Source: Mangifera indica
Taxonomy: Eukaryota > Streptophyta > Magnoliopsida > Sapindales > Anacardiaceae
Length of the DNA stretch: 64,000 nt
NCBI RefSeq assembly: GCF_011075055.1
Contig: NC_058137.1
Span: 16,911,463-16,975,462, forward strand
Direction: 5' to 3'
The notes under the pieces were generated by a model. It made no database searches. It was not told the DNA's origin and was given only the letters and a program-made list of their open reading frames with translations. How positions within the stretch are numbered: the stretch's first letter is position 1; each line of letters opens with the position of its first letter. The position numbers and the translations under genes were made by a program. Shown in pieces: positions 47,640 to 58,429 of this stretch.

Positions 47640-50600
47640 CAACCTCAAAAGATAACAATCAACCAAGTACCAAGTACTCGATGTAATGTAACATAAACAC
47701 ACCACTATCACTTGATAGGGGCACTTGTTGTGGTATATCCATCACCTTATGTAATGCAAATGGATTGTTTCTTAGAGTTCGACCTACTTAAGACCAAAAT
47801 GATATCATAGCTAGCAAATATGGTATCATCGATGTATACCTTAATATCTTTCTACTAAATATCTTTGGGTCAATAGTAAAACTTTGTAAGAAGTCATAAA
47901 TTATGGTCTTTCACTCTTTTAAATCCAGGATGTCTACTACGTAATGTGTATTGTCGAAGTTTATTGGGATAAATACTTGCACATATTAACAAAATACATA
48001 TATTAGACATTAATTCAATAATCCTAGTAAAGTAATTGATTATCAAATTATGATCTCATCTATTACACCTCAAGGTTACAAATGTTAGTTAAGGGGATAG
48101 TCCGCATCGACTAATCGTGTGAAAGGTGGAGGAAACTGATAGTTATACTGATTTTTCCTCTATACGACATACTCGTAAGGGATAATGCAATAAAACAACC
48201 TAGAATTGTCATCCATTTTGATGAACCTCCATCGTAACATCATGTTGTCGCTGATATAATAATCTAAAAAACGAATCCACGTGCTATAAAAATAGATAAT
48301 ATAACATTATCATGCATCTGAATGATATTCCATATTAATAAACAAAATTAATTACCAAGTGAACTCACCTAGTCAGACAACCATTTGGATGTGTCCATTA
48401 TTATACCCGAAAAGGCAATTTTGGTCTTTATCCCTATGTCGTACACCTTTAATTTCTCGAACAGATCAGGTTCGACAAACCATTTTTTGAAAATTTCTTT
48501 GCATTTGGTTCTCGATAATGGCATAGTAGGTCTTACCTGTTCAATCCTTGGTTTCAATGGATTTTTATATGGGCTATGAATAAGTGGTCCCTTATTGACA
48601 AGTCGACTACGAAGTGCGTGAAAATACTATACCAAAACAAATAATATGTCATTGAAAATTATATTAACTCATGGGATTTTTAAATTTATTTCAATACCTT
48701 CTATAAGGCAAGAGTCATGGCCGGGGAATCCTCAAGTAAAGTCAAGTCAACTATATCAAATTTCTGGATCGACTGGAGTTAGATAATGAAAATAGTAAAT
48801 AAATAATATACTTTTCATTCATATGTACAAGATATAATGAAAACATTAATGAAATTTGCATACTTGAAGTATCTCCCCCTATGTTAGGAGCTAAACCATA
48901 TCATCCCCTAGACAAGTAATATTAGTCAACTCGTCATCTTGAGAGGCAACATCAATCACCTTTTTTCCCTTACTTGGTATGCTTAGATAGACCAATCGGA
49001 TATCCTGTTATAACAACAGATAAAAGATAAATGACAATTTATATTAACAAAATTAGCAATTTATATTGGTTAATCTAACAGTTTTTCTCAACCATCGAAA
49101 AAGGTGATAATAGGGAATCCTTATAGGGTGATCTATTGTCGTTGATATCTTGTAATAATATTAATATTTTATATTGGTTAATCAAGGTTTTTAACAAAAA
49201 TTACAAAGTATATAATTGACAATATGCGCACCTCTATTGTCGAAACATATGTCAATATAGGATCCCCCCTCGATATGGCCTCATCAACACCAGAACATTA
49301 TCACAATGTTGATAGTAACGAGTTAACAAGGAATTGATAATCGAATCTATAATTGAGATATAATATTAACAAACAACGTTATACTTACCTGAATCATCAT
49401 AGAAGGTGTCAATGGGGAAACCTCATGGAGTGATATATCATCACTAACATCATGTAACAATATTAACATTTTATATTGGTTAATCAAAATGTTTTACAGA
49501 GATTACAATGTCTACAGTCAACAATATTGTACATCTACTGTCAAAACATATGTCAATATGAGATCCCCCTTCAGTGTAGTCTCATAAAAGTTGGGGTACT
49601 ATCACAATATCGATAGTAACAAGTTAATAGAAAATTGATAAACGAATGTTGAATTGGGATATAACATTTACAAACGACGTTATACTTACCTAAACCATAA
49701 TAGAAGTGTCAATAGGGAAACCTCATGCAATGATTTCTCATTGCCCACATTAAAAGTCAATATAGGATCCTCTCTGGAGGTCTCTCATAAACAAACTGAC
49801 ATTATAACAATATCAATAATCATGATAAAATACCATTTCCAATATACATAAAAAGTTTAGCATTTACCTTGACAACAGGTAGAGATGTGAATTTTGAACC
49901 CCTTTTTGATGGTCCATCATTATCGTCACAAGGAGACTGTAACAACATATACAGTTATTGTAGGGTTTACTGTTTACATATTTAAATAACTAGAATATTT
50001 TGGTATATTATTAACTTTTTTACCTGCAAAATAATATTTATGCGAAGATAAGATCGTGTGTCCTCCATACGAGTTATCATATCTTTCATACGAGTCAATC
50101 AATGTAAGATAAAATTGTCTCATCAAGCTAATGCAACATCAAAATAACGAATGGAGAAATCTTATTCAATGATGAGGGGATTGTCTGACGTGTGGTCGGT
50201 GGTAAAGGGCACAATAAAAGGCTCCAATGATATGTACTCGATGACAATGGTCGGAACAAAGGTGTCGATAGGAGTGGGCTTAGTGATAGGAGACTGAATA
50301 GGAGCCTCGATATAAGGTAGAGCAATGACCAGAGAAGCAAAGTTAGGAAGACCCAATAATGCATCTCTTGATGAGGATGGGGATGATGTCGATGAAGAAG
50401 ACTATTTATTCGATAACCCCATATATTGAACAATATTATCAAACCAATCTATGGCTTTCTCTATCGGAGATAAAACTAGTAGGAAATTAACATCATCCTA
50501 CAAACTTTTGTTTAAGTGAATTTTGTTATTATATTTTATGCATATTTTAATCAATAACAAATTATTACTTACTGCATCTCTGGTAAAGATAATTGGGATA

Positions 50601-51550
50601 GCATTCCATCTTGGGATGTCTTTCATGTGCCACTTCAACATCCAAGTAGATCTTGAAACTAGTGTGATATCCACCCATCGATGTAGTTATGTCCAATGTC
50701 TTGTATATCCAAAACTATAATTTCAACTTAAATTTGTCATTCTATAAAATTATAATTATATTAAATCAATTCTATTTTAATGACAATTTTTTTAAAATTA
50801 ATAAATGTCATAATTATCTGGAACACTAGTAGGAATCCTATAATATCATATTGTTCTATAAGGATTTCCTTCTTCTCTATAGGGTCAGAATCCATAGAAA
50901 TTTACGAGATATTATCATAAATCGATCAATGCATCACCTCCCACACCCGTACTCCCTATGGGTATGCATTGAACCCATCAAAATGATCAGTCAATTGTAG
51001 TATTTTCTAGGAGATTGTTTTTCTCAAATCATTCCCTAATAATCCCATGTAAAGATAAAACAACAAGCCAACTTTACGACATCATTGTCATCCTTCCTCT
51101 AAAGCCTCTATTGGAAAATGTAACTAAGATCAGCATATGTAACTGACTTACATCTCTGAAAATATGTATGTTGGATTTGATCTGTGGCCTTTGATGAAAT
51201 ATACATGTCAATGTCTAACATTCGACTAAATCAAAGGTCTGTCAAAATGGTGAACTTGTACAGGTTGATCCTAACGTCAACCTTATTAACTCGAAACCAT
51301 AACTTATCGCTCGAGTTCACCTTATTTACCACTGTTATGATAAAGGAGTGTATTAACACTTTACTGAATCAGTTATCCTTAAGGTCTAAGAAGTGTTCGA
51401 AACATGTACGCCAAAACTCTTGTAGTTGTTGCTTTGTTAATATTTTCTTAATTACGATTTTCACATCTCTATATCCATATGTAATAACTTGAGCCTTGAA
51501 ATGTTTTTTCATAGGGAATCTGATTTCGTCCTTTCTTTTTTGTCAAGCTC
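47640..51550 (-). pseudogene. DUF1985/Ulp1-like protease gene relic of the MULE
   Basis: Read on the minus strand. A DUF1985-type N-terminal part lies at about 51300-51220 (L-W-F-R-V-N, then a Y-K-F-T-I-L-T-D-L block) and 51000-50880 (D-H-F-D-G-F-N-A-Y-P, Y-D-I-I-G-F). A Ser/Pro/Thr-rich hinge is at 50400-50160. Two to three repeated short exons lie at 49800-49085. A WRFIKMDDNSRLFYCIIPYE-like stretch is near 48240-48170. The C48 active-site region at 47730-47690 has P-Q-Q-V then S-D-S-G-V-F, with Ser where the catalytic Cys of the D/S-C-G motif is expected. Functional Ulp1 proteins remove SUMO; the role in MULEs is unknown. Stops and the Cys loss make this copy inactive. Confidence 0.65.
49085..49800 (-). 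repeat. Tandem 300-bp repeats within the Ulp1-like gene
   Basis: Units start near 49085, 49389 and 49689 (the third is partial). Each has a 'gttatacttacc' splice-donor complement, an 'aggtgtcaat(a/g)gggaaacctcatg' coding block and 'acatatgtcaatat(a/g)(g)gatcc' further on. On the minus strand each unit holds two short exon-like blocks around G-D-P-I-L-T-Y-V and S-L-H-E-V-S-P-L-T-P-S-M, with a donor GTAAGT. The period is about 300 bp by landmark spacing. Confidence 0.75.
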
Positions 51551-51749
51551 CCTATAAAAAAATTAAATTGTAATTATGTTAATTTTATATTAAAAATAAT
51601 TCAATTCTGAACATAAGTATATTAGTAAGAAAAACAGACCTCAAATTCGAAGTCTACACATCAAAAAAACCTTAAAATGCAAAAATTTTAATTTGCCTCC
51701 TTATATGAAAAATATCAAAAAAACCAAAAATTTTGAAAAAAAATTCATT

Positions 51750-52370
51750 CTGCCTCACCAAAACCCACCAAGCAAATTCGCATGGTGAAAAACTTTCAAA
51801 AAATGCATTTTGCCCCACCACACAAATTCGCATGTCAATGAATTTTTAAAATTTCCAATTTCGCCACACCACATGATTCACTGTTTAAAAAATCGTACTT
51901 TGGCCCCCAACCACACGAATTCGTGTGGTCTAGAAAGTTTGAAAAATGCACAAGACCTCCCCATTTCCAAGAAATCTCACCTTAAATTCGTGTGATGAGC
52001 CAAAAATGCGCATGGTGAAAGTCAAATTCATGTGGTAAGATTTGACCTTCCAAACTTCATTTTTCAAATCTTATTTCAACAATAATAGACTCAACACATA
52101 ATCTAACATAATAAGTTCTAAGAAAATTTATCCAAATCACCAATAAATCAAGATATTTCATCAAATCTTTCAAATCAAAACCCTAAGTCCAAACACCTAA
52201 ATACCGTATCCAATCGCCTAAATCTTGCACTAAAATGCACAATAATATGATAAGGTTTGTTTTACTAACTTTTTCACCCATTTTGATGGTTAGAAAAGTC
52301 ACAAAATTCGTCAGAGAAAGTCAGTTGGTATGTCTGTGATTTCATGGACTGGGAACAAACGATTCATGTG
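51750..52370. repeat. Dispersed copies of a palindromic CCACACGAATTCGTGTGG motif
   Basis: A perfect 20-bp palindrome, ACCACACGAATTCGTGTGGT, lies at 51910-51929. Half-sites or degenerate forms stand near 51770, 51824, 51868, 51985, 52030 and 52355 (forms of 'aattcgcatgg', 'aattc(g/a)tgtg(g/a)t'). The cluster is at the right end of the MULE region. Confidence 0.75.
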
Positions 52371-52526
52371 GCTAAGGAAGGGAAAACGTTGTTTTTCCTT
52401 GTTTTTATTAAAAGGGCAATTTTGTGTTTACATAATAGTAGGACATTTTCATTTAGAGTTTGAAAGTTTGTGCAAATTTGCGTTTCACCCATAATTTTAG
52501 GTAATTCAATTAATTTCCCTATTTAA

Positions 52527-53160
52527 AATATTCAAACACCTATTTATAAACTAATTTTTGTTAGAATTTTTTATGAGAGACAGATAAAATCATTATTTTA
52601 CCACTAAATCCTAAAACCATAAAAATTTATATCATTTTTCCTCTTAATTTAGAAAACTAAAATTTTTCTCCCATGATTAAACTTTGAAAAGCTACAATTC
52701 CCTCTTAATTTTTCAACTAAAAATTTTCTCCCATGATTAAACTTTGAAGAAGCATAGATGAAGGATTTGACAAAGAAGAAGCATCCTTCGTCATCCAGAT
52801 CTAGAACCGATCTCATTTGGTCTATGGAAATTGAGCGTCGATTTTCAGTCTCATCTAATTTGTCTTCTTCTAAACAAAGACTTGTCTTCTCTGACGAGAT
52901 GAGACCAGAAGAAATGAGAGAGATGGCTAGAGGCTATCAATTGTTAGAAAGGGAGAGCCACATGAACAATTGAAACCACTAGGGGGGCAATGCGGTCTTT
53001 TAAAGTTTAATTATAGAGAAAAAATTTTAGTCTTTTAAACTAAAGGGAGAAAATAATATAAAATTGAAGGGTTTAAAGTTTAATAGTAAAATGATGATTT
53101 TACTTTTACCTTTAACAAAAAATTCTAAAAAAAATTAACTCATTAATAAGTGTTAATATT
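52527..53160 (+). mobile_element. Short terminal-inverted-repeat element with internal frame (Pack-type candidate)
   Basis: The left arm (about 52527-52740) and right arm (about 52985-53160) are imperfect inverted repeats of roughly 180 bases. Left 'ttagaatttttt', 'aaaatcattattttacca', 'ctaaaatttttctcccatgattaaacttt' face their complements on the right. The left arm also has an internal duplication of about 60 bp. Between the arms is a 71-codon frame of higher GC than the arms. Long arms fit a Mutator-type non-autonomous element. I could not fix a target duplication. Confidence 0.6.
52758..52973 (+). CDS. 71-codon frame inside the inverted-repeat element, possibly captured host coding sequence
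   Basis: Starts MKDLTKKKHPSSSRSRTDLI, followed by M-E-I-E-R-R-F-S-V, a Ser-rich patch, and an acidic-helical part with S-D-E-M-R-P-E-E-M-R-E-M-A-R-G-Y-Q near the end. It is open throughout with an ordinary codon mix and a GC content above that of the flanking arms. No domain is recognised. It has no visible promoter of its own. Host-gene capture is my inference from the position between arms; a chance frame is possible. Confidence 0.35.
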   Translation: MKDLTKKKHPSSSRSRTDLIWSMEIERRFSVSSNLSSSKQRLVFSDEMRPEEMREMARGYQLLERESHMNN

Positions 53161-53877
53161 TTTGAAATATTACAAATATGTTTTTAAAATTGGCCAAAAC
53201 TTTGGTGGAAAATAGTGTTTTAGCCTTAAAATTATTATAACTCTATTCATAGTTTTTAAACACATTCATTTTAGGTTTTTTCCACGTTTTTATTTTTTAA
53301 TTAAAAAAAGAAAATAAAAAAAAATTGTGTAAAAAATTAACTATAGTTAGTTAAAATTAGAGATAAAAATATCATGTACCGACCGAAAATCACCTGTCTG
53401 GGTGAATGCACGTGGAAGTTTTTAGTATGGATCTGCCGTTCGATTCTCGCTTCTGTTTTTATTCTTAACTCCAACATCCAGCCCTTCTACCTATAAGAAA
53501 ACACTGTGCTTTTAAGATTCCAAAATATTGGTACAATTCCAAAAATAATGCTACAATTGTACCGAATGTTTTGAGGATCTGTCTTTGAAAGAAAAAAAGT
53601 ATGAGACTGAATACAATTACAACTTCCAGTTACTAGCACAAGAAAAGAGCAGAACAACCATTTGTCTCATTGGTATAATCGCATGCTCAACATGAATAAT
53701 TTATCAAATTTCGTTTTCTATCTTCTATAATGGCATTCAAGAACCTGAGAAACTTCTCCCTGACTCAAAAATGGATATGCTCCCATCCTCAATTGAAACC
53801 AAGCATGCCACTGACTGGTTAATTGATATTATGCAGTGAAAAAGATGATTCAAATTGTGAATGCTGCTTCAGAATTC
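53161..53877. other. Spacer and probable 3' untranslated region of the minus-strand gene
   Basis: 53161-53500 is AT-rich spacer with nothing recognised. 53500-53877 lies downstream (minus strand) of the stop at 53878 and is likely the 3' end of that transcript. No tRNA or other RNA gene is supported. Confidence 0.35.
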
Positions 53878-54814
53878 CTAGGTTCTGTCATTGCTGCTTC
53901 CCCTGGTTGAACCCATAGCTTGAGTCTTGTGGGTTTCCGTTTGTTCAGCCACATCAACCAAATTTGACGTTTTGAGTGTATCCAGTTCTTGATTAGATTC
54001 CTGTCTGCTTTCGAATAACTTACCAGCCTTTCCGATTGCAAGTATCAGCTCAAGTTGTTTTTGCTGTTGCTCCTGTAGAAAACACAGTAAGAAATACCAA
54101 GTCAAATCAACAGTCAAATTTGCAAAACAAAACTATATTTACAATAATGCATTTGATCCACACCGAAGCAGGGATCAACCATTGACGAGTATGTTTCTAG
54201 CGTTGGAAAACCCCATAGGTATATTTTAAAACAGCTCTTTATGGTTCAATCACTAACTGAAAGGCCATGGCCATTCAGATCAAGTCACTTCCGATGAAAC
54301 CTTGATCAGTTTCAGGCAGGGTTTATGAAAACACATCAGTGAGTTATTTCCAGAAGTTTCAAAGCCATGTACTAAAAATTGAATTAAAGTTGTATCACAA
54401 CACCACAAAATAACAAAAAAGATTAACTTTTATACCAAATAATCAGTACAGTACTTTCTCCTCAAACCAACCAGATGAACGGCTGAGAACATACAGGGTA
54501 GGACAATTAGATAAACATAAATATCATTGACCTAAATTCTGTTACACCAACTTCTCTACTGGTGAAAAACTTGTAGTTTTATTAAATACTCTTGAAATCG
54601 CCAATCTCTCTAGGAAAAATTGTTTTAGAATGTAACTACTTCAGTTCCCTGAAATAGAACATTTTATCCATTCTAATCATAAAAGCCATGCAATTGAACT
54701 CACCTGCATTGCAAGCAAAACCTTCTGAATTTCGACCAGCTCCTTTTCAAGAATTTCTTCTTGCATTGCTAATGCTCGGGTGGCCTCAGAATTCTTTTGG
54801 GCCAAAGTTGCAGT
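53878..54814 (-). CDS. C-terminal exons of a coiled-coil protein, unidentified
   Basis: Two minus-strand exons, 54814-54704 (111 nt, 37 codons) and 54072-53878 (195 nt, 64 codons and stop), join in phase 0. Splice sites: acceptor CTTGAAG and donor GTGAGT around the first exon, acceptor TTCTACAG before the second. The product part is T-A-T-L-A-Q-K-N-S-E-A-T-R-A-L, then a Glu/Leu/Gln-rich heptad stretch (EEILEKELVEIQKVLLAMQ, EQQQKQLELILAIGKAGKLF) and a polar tail ending SSNDRT. The heptads suggest a coiled coil of about 45 residues. The upstream exons are not seen before 56.2 kb, so the gene is either long-introned, truncated or a relic. I do not recognise the family. Confidence 0.5.
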
Positions 54815-56201
54815 CTTCAAGCACAAAGAGAAAGAAAAAAACAAATGAATATATTGCACAATCAAAAGAGTTAACATGTGAACTAAGGAACTCGCATATC
54901 AATTCTAACATAATTAAAAGTTTCTTACACCAATTATTTGATTTGTAACTTTAATTTTTAAGCTCCAATCTTTCAGCAGGGATAAAAGTATAATGTATTC
55001 TGGATTTTGAAAGCAGGGATTTGCTGTCTAGTGGGCCATAAAATAAATAACTGGTAGAACAACTTTGTGGAGCTAGAAGTTCATAGTTATGATTTCAACA
55101 GAAAACATAGCAAAAGTTAAGACTCTACAAAATCCAATAAAAGGTTGAATGTAGACATGTAAAAAAGTCAAGATGACATGACAAGTAATTGTACAGCAAG
55201 GAAACAGAACAACACAGATACTGTAGCAGCAAAGTACGAGGATTAGCTTTAGATGGTATTAAAAGTTCAACTAGAATCATGCCAAATATGAAACACACAA
55301 GGGGTTTTATGCTAGAATGAATCAAATAGGTTTCATGCCAAAGCACTACGCAATTGGGCTTCATCTTTCAAAGCCCAAGTGGGATGTTATGGAGTGGCCC
55401 ATTTGGACCAACTTTATACATACGCAAGTCAAAACTATCTAAATTTTAATGAATTTGTATGAGCCTTGGCGGGGCTAGTTAGGTAAATGACAAGAACTTG
55501 ACAGTTGACTCAATATTAGCGAGGTAATTAGTAATGAATAATTAAGATAATTATGAATTGCAAATACATAAAAAGGAAATACCAGTACAATTTATTTTGG
55601 TTGTGCCTAGGCACAAAGCCCTCATAGCTTTTGTGGTTTGCATGACCTAGTGCCATGCTCATCTAGCATAATTTTGTACTTGATTCATGCCAGGTTGTGC
55701 TAACACGGCCCATATTGCATGTCTAGTCAGAGCATGTCTTGATGAAAGGTTTAACAATGTTATCTTCTTATTTTATCATCAAGCATATTGTTCTAAATAC
55801 TAAAATACTAATTTATACCATATTAGAGTATCTCCATGGAGATTCTCAATATGTATTTTGTCAAATCCTCATGTTAATTGTCAATTTATCACTATGCACA
55901 CCATGTTTATATTTTTAAAAAATTATTATTATTTTGTATCATATCATTTATGGCATGCACACTTCTATCTCAATTTGTCATAACATCATGAATTCATGCA
56001 CATGACACACATACATACACCTACAGATTGTTTAATGTGTCGATCATATAATTTTCTGCTTCTTAAACATATAAAAAATTCTAACATTATACTAGGTAAT
56101 CAAAACTGAACTCATTATTATGAGTTGAACCTATCACATAGAAGGAAAATGCCAACTTATGTAGATAAGATCTGGCACTCTGGTACGCCTCCCAAGGTTT
56201 A
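54815..56201. other. Non-coding, intron or spacer with repeat pieces
   Basis: This may be an intron of the coiled-coil gene. 55360-55740 contains 'gcctaggcacaaagccc' and 'gtgctaacacggccca' words seen in dispersed plant repeats. No exon could be placed. Confidence 0.35.
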
Positions 56202-57180
56202 TGTTAGAAGGAATAGGACACATCATAGAGAAAAAAAGCGCAGCAAGCACAGCAGGGCAAAATAGTTATAGAAAAGCATTGTGGCAGCATAACGGAAAGA
56301 GAAAAGGCTGTGTGATTTGTGAGGAAGTTATTTAGAGAGCTGGCAAGTGTGTAGAAGGGAAGGGGAGTTAAAATATGTTTTGAGTAGCTTTATGCTAGGG
56401 AGATTGTCAGTGTCTCGAATGGCTGGAAATACTGTTTTGTCAATTGGGTTTTGAGTAGTTACAGGGGTCTGAGTATAGCAGAAAGCTGTAGATATTGTTT
56501 TCCCGGTCAGTGTATAAATAAATCACACTTTCTTCTTCATTGTTTCAGTTTGTGAGTTTTTTTCAGTTTATCTGAGTGCTGTGCGTTGTTGTGGATATTG
56601 TGACAATTGCAAGTATGACTCGTGAGATTCCATCAAGTGGTATCAGAGAATTTGATTCTCGGAGTATGGAAAGTAGAAAAATGGGATCAAGGGTAGAGAA
56701 GGATCTGGCAAAAATCAAAGAGTTGATCAAAGAATTACAATCCTTTGTAGAAGAAGTTAAAACTTACATGACCAGAAAAAGTCAAGGGAAGATGCTAGAT
56801 TGACAAAACAAGACCAACAATTAAAGTTTCTATCCAAAAGTCGAGAATAGACCCTAATCCATTTTCAATGACCGGCAAGTCGAATTAGAGCAATGAACAA
56901 GTTCGATGACTAGAATTGAAGCAAGAAGGCACTCCTCATGAATGACTGATGGCACTACAATACACTGGATTGATTGGCACCTCTGACCAACATAACAAGT
57001 GAATTGTTAAAGGAAACTTTCATAAATGGATTAAAGGAGTAGAAAAGAGTGGAAATTTAGTTATTAGACTAGGATGATTTGGCCCATGCAATGCTCAAGG
57101 CCCAAAGGATTAAGGATAGGCTTGCTTCCTTAGACCGAGTAAGGGCCCAAACACTAAAGAGGCATTTAGTTCAAGGTAAT
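56202..57180 (+). mobile_element. Ty3/gypsy 5' LTR, primer site and gag remnant
   Basis: LTR 56202-56635 (TGTTAGAAGG start, CATCA end, TATA box TATAAATA near 56513). The primer site TGGTATCAGAG at 56638-56648 matches the iMet site exactly over 11 bases. A gag frame starts at 56664. No pol and no 3' LTR are present, so it is a 5' fragment. The gag helical start and the R-V-E-K-D-L word recall chromovirus gag. Confidence 0.75.
56664..57170 (+). pseudogene. gypsy gag relic
   Basis: Begins MESRKMGSRVEKDLAKIKEL (a helical N-terminus) and stops at 56803. Later pieces in other frames include a short LIGT.DQHNK-like stretch and, near 57000-57140, E-L-L-K-E-T-F-I-N-G-L-K-E and D-D-L-A-H-A-M-L-K-A-Q-R-I-K-D-R-L, which match the C-terminal half of the retrotransposon gag domain. 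The zinc knuckle is absent. Confidence 0.7.
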
Positions 57181-58429
57181 CTTTGATTGTTTCAATAATA
57201 TATATTTTATTATTGACATAATCTTATTTGGTTTGCAGGTGATAAAAGATTTCGATAATCTTATATTATTGAAGTAACGTAGCAAGTAATATGAGAGATA
57301 ACTAGATTATCACTTCTACCTTAGGTTTTAAAAAATTACCAATGTAATCTTAATATTGTTATAATTTTATTCCTATTTATTAAATTTTTAGGACATAAAT
57401 ACCCTCATTTTATGTTAAAATAACAAGTAACATGGGAAATATTTTTAAAAAATATATATTCGCAATAAGATGACAACTTAAAAAAATAATCCCAGAATCA
57501 AAACCCAAACCAATTGAACCCAAGCTCACTGATCTTTAACCCAAGCCAATTCAAACCAAACCAATCAACCCAAAACCCATTGAACCCAACTTATTTGGGT
57601 ACCCAAAATTTTGACTTGAATGAGAAAACAAGTCATCTCACCATACCAAAATCAATTATATCGAGTTCAATTGGACACCAAAATCTAGCCTTAAAGAAGA
57701 GCTTCTCAACAAGAAGCTTTGGGCACTCTAGACAAAAGGCGCTAATGAGTAGATCGGTGTCATCATCGATGTTGAACTAGAAGGTGGGAAGTGATAGTTC
57801 AACACCATAGGGTAGCAATAGTTTCCTACAGCTCACTAATGCCTAATACAAACCCAAATTGGAATGTGACCTATATCTCCGCTGTGAGGCAGGGTTCACT
57901 AGAGACCACTGTGGCAAAAATTGACGGTTGAGGGCCCTATTGGTTGGTCCAAAAGAAGAAGAGGATGAGTTGAAGAAGTTTGTTCTCCCTTTGTTGGCTT
58001 TTATCACATTCTAAAGCATGGCTAGCTAACCAAAGAAAATGTAATAGATGTGCTTTAGTTAGGCACCTAGGCTCTCCTTCATATGCGTTTGCATGGTTGT
58101 TTAGGACTTCAAATTTACATCTTCAATTGAAAGTTGGAAAGTGTTGAAGAATGCTAATCTTGCCCTTGAACAAGAGCTTGTTGAGTCTATGATTGAGAAA
58201 AAAGAAGAGAGAAAGGTATACTTGCATCTTCACAAGGCAATGGAAGCCCTTCTTCACATAAGCAATGATGGGTGTTGAATAATTGGGCCAAGTGACAAAG
58301 TGCTGAAAGGAAGCCAAGTTCCCCGCAATTTTATAGCTTGCAAAAGGCTTAAGGCTTTAGTTCACCCTTTTTATCAATGACAAGACTCGAGTTCTCCATG
58401 TAAGTGTTCAATGTGAGAGCATGTGACAA
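57181..58429. other. Spacer, no gene supported
   Basis: The 88-codon plus frame at 57514-57780 is Asn/Pro/Ser-rich low-complexity sequence arising from repeated 'aacccaa' words and has no family features. Around 58100-58320 a plus-strand stretch is partly open but I cannot link it to the PPR relic that follows. Confidence 0.35.

Larger units (their letters stand above)
45262..52300. mobile_element. Mutator-like element with Ulp1-type gene (KI-MULE-like), decayed
   Basis: A plus-strand MURA transposase relic (45278-47276) faces a minus-strand relic with DUF1985 and Ulp1 C48 peptidase features (about 51550-47640). This convergent pair is the organisation of Kaonashi (KI) MULEs and related plant elements with a Ulp1-like gene. 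The left side seems cut by an LTR. The right limit is taken after a set of palindromic repeats (51750-52370). I did not find terminal inverted repeats; KI-type elements often lack them. Both genes are full of stops. Confidence 0.65.

Noticed and set aside
53420..53460. Pol III B-box-like word ('gttcgattctc'), possible SINE
   Set aside because: No A-box at the right distance and no poly-A end or target duplication.
53641..53690. tRNA-like stretch ('ttggtataatcgcatgctcaac')
   Set aside because: It resembles part of a tRNA D-arm and anticodon stem only; no acceptor stem or T-arm can be folded around it.
57514..57780. 88-codon Asn/Pro/Ser-rich frame
   Set aside because: Low-complexity product of repeated short words; no homologue type recognised.
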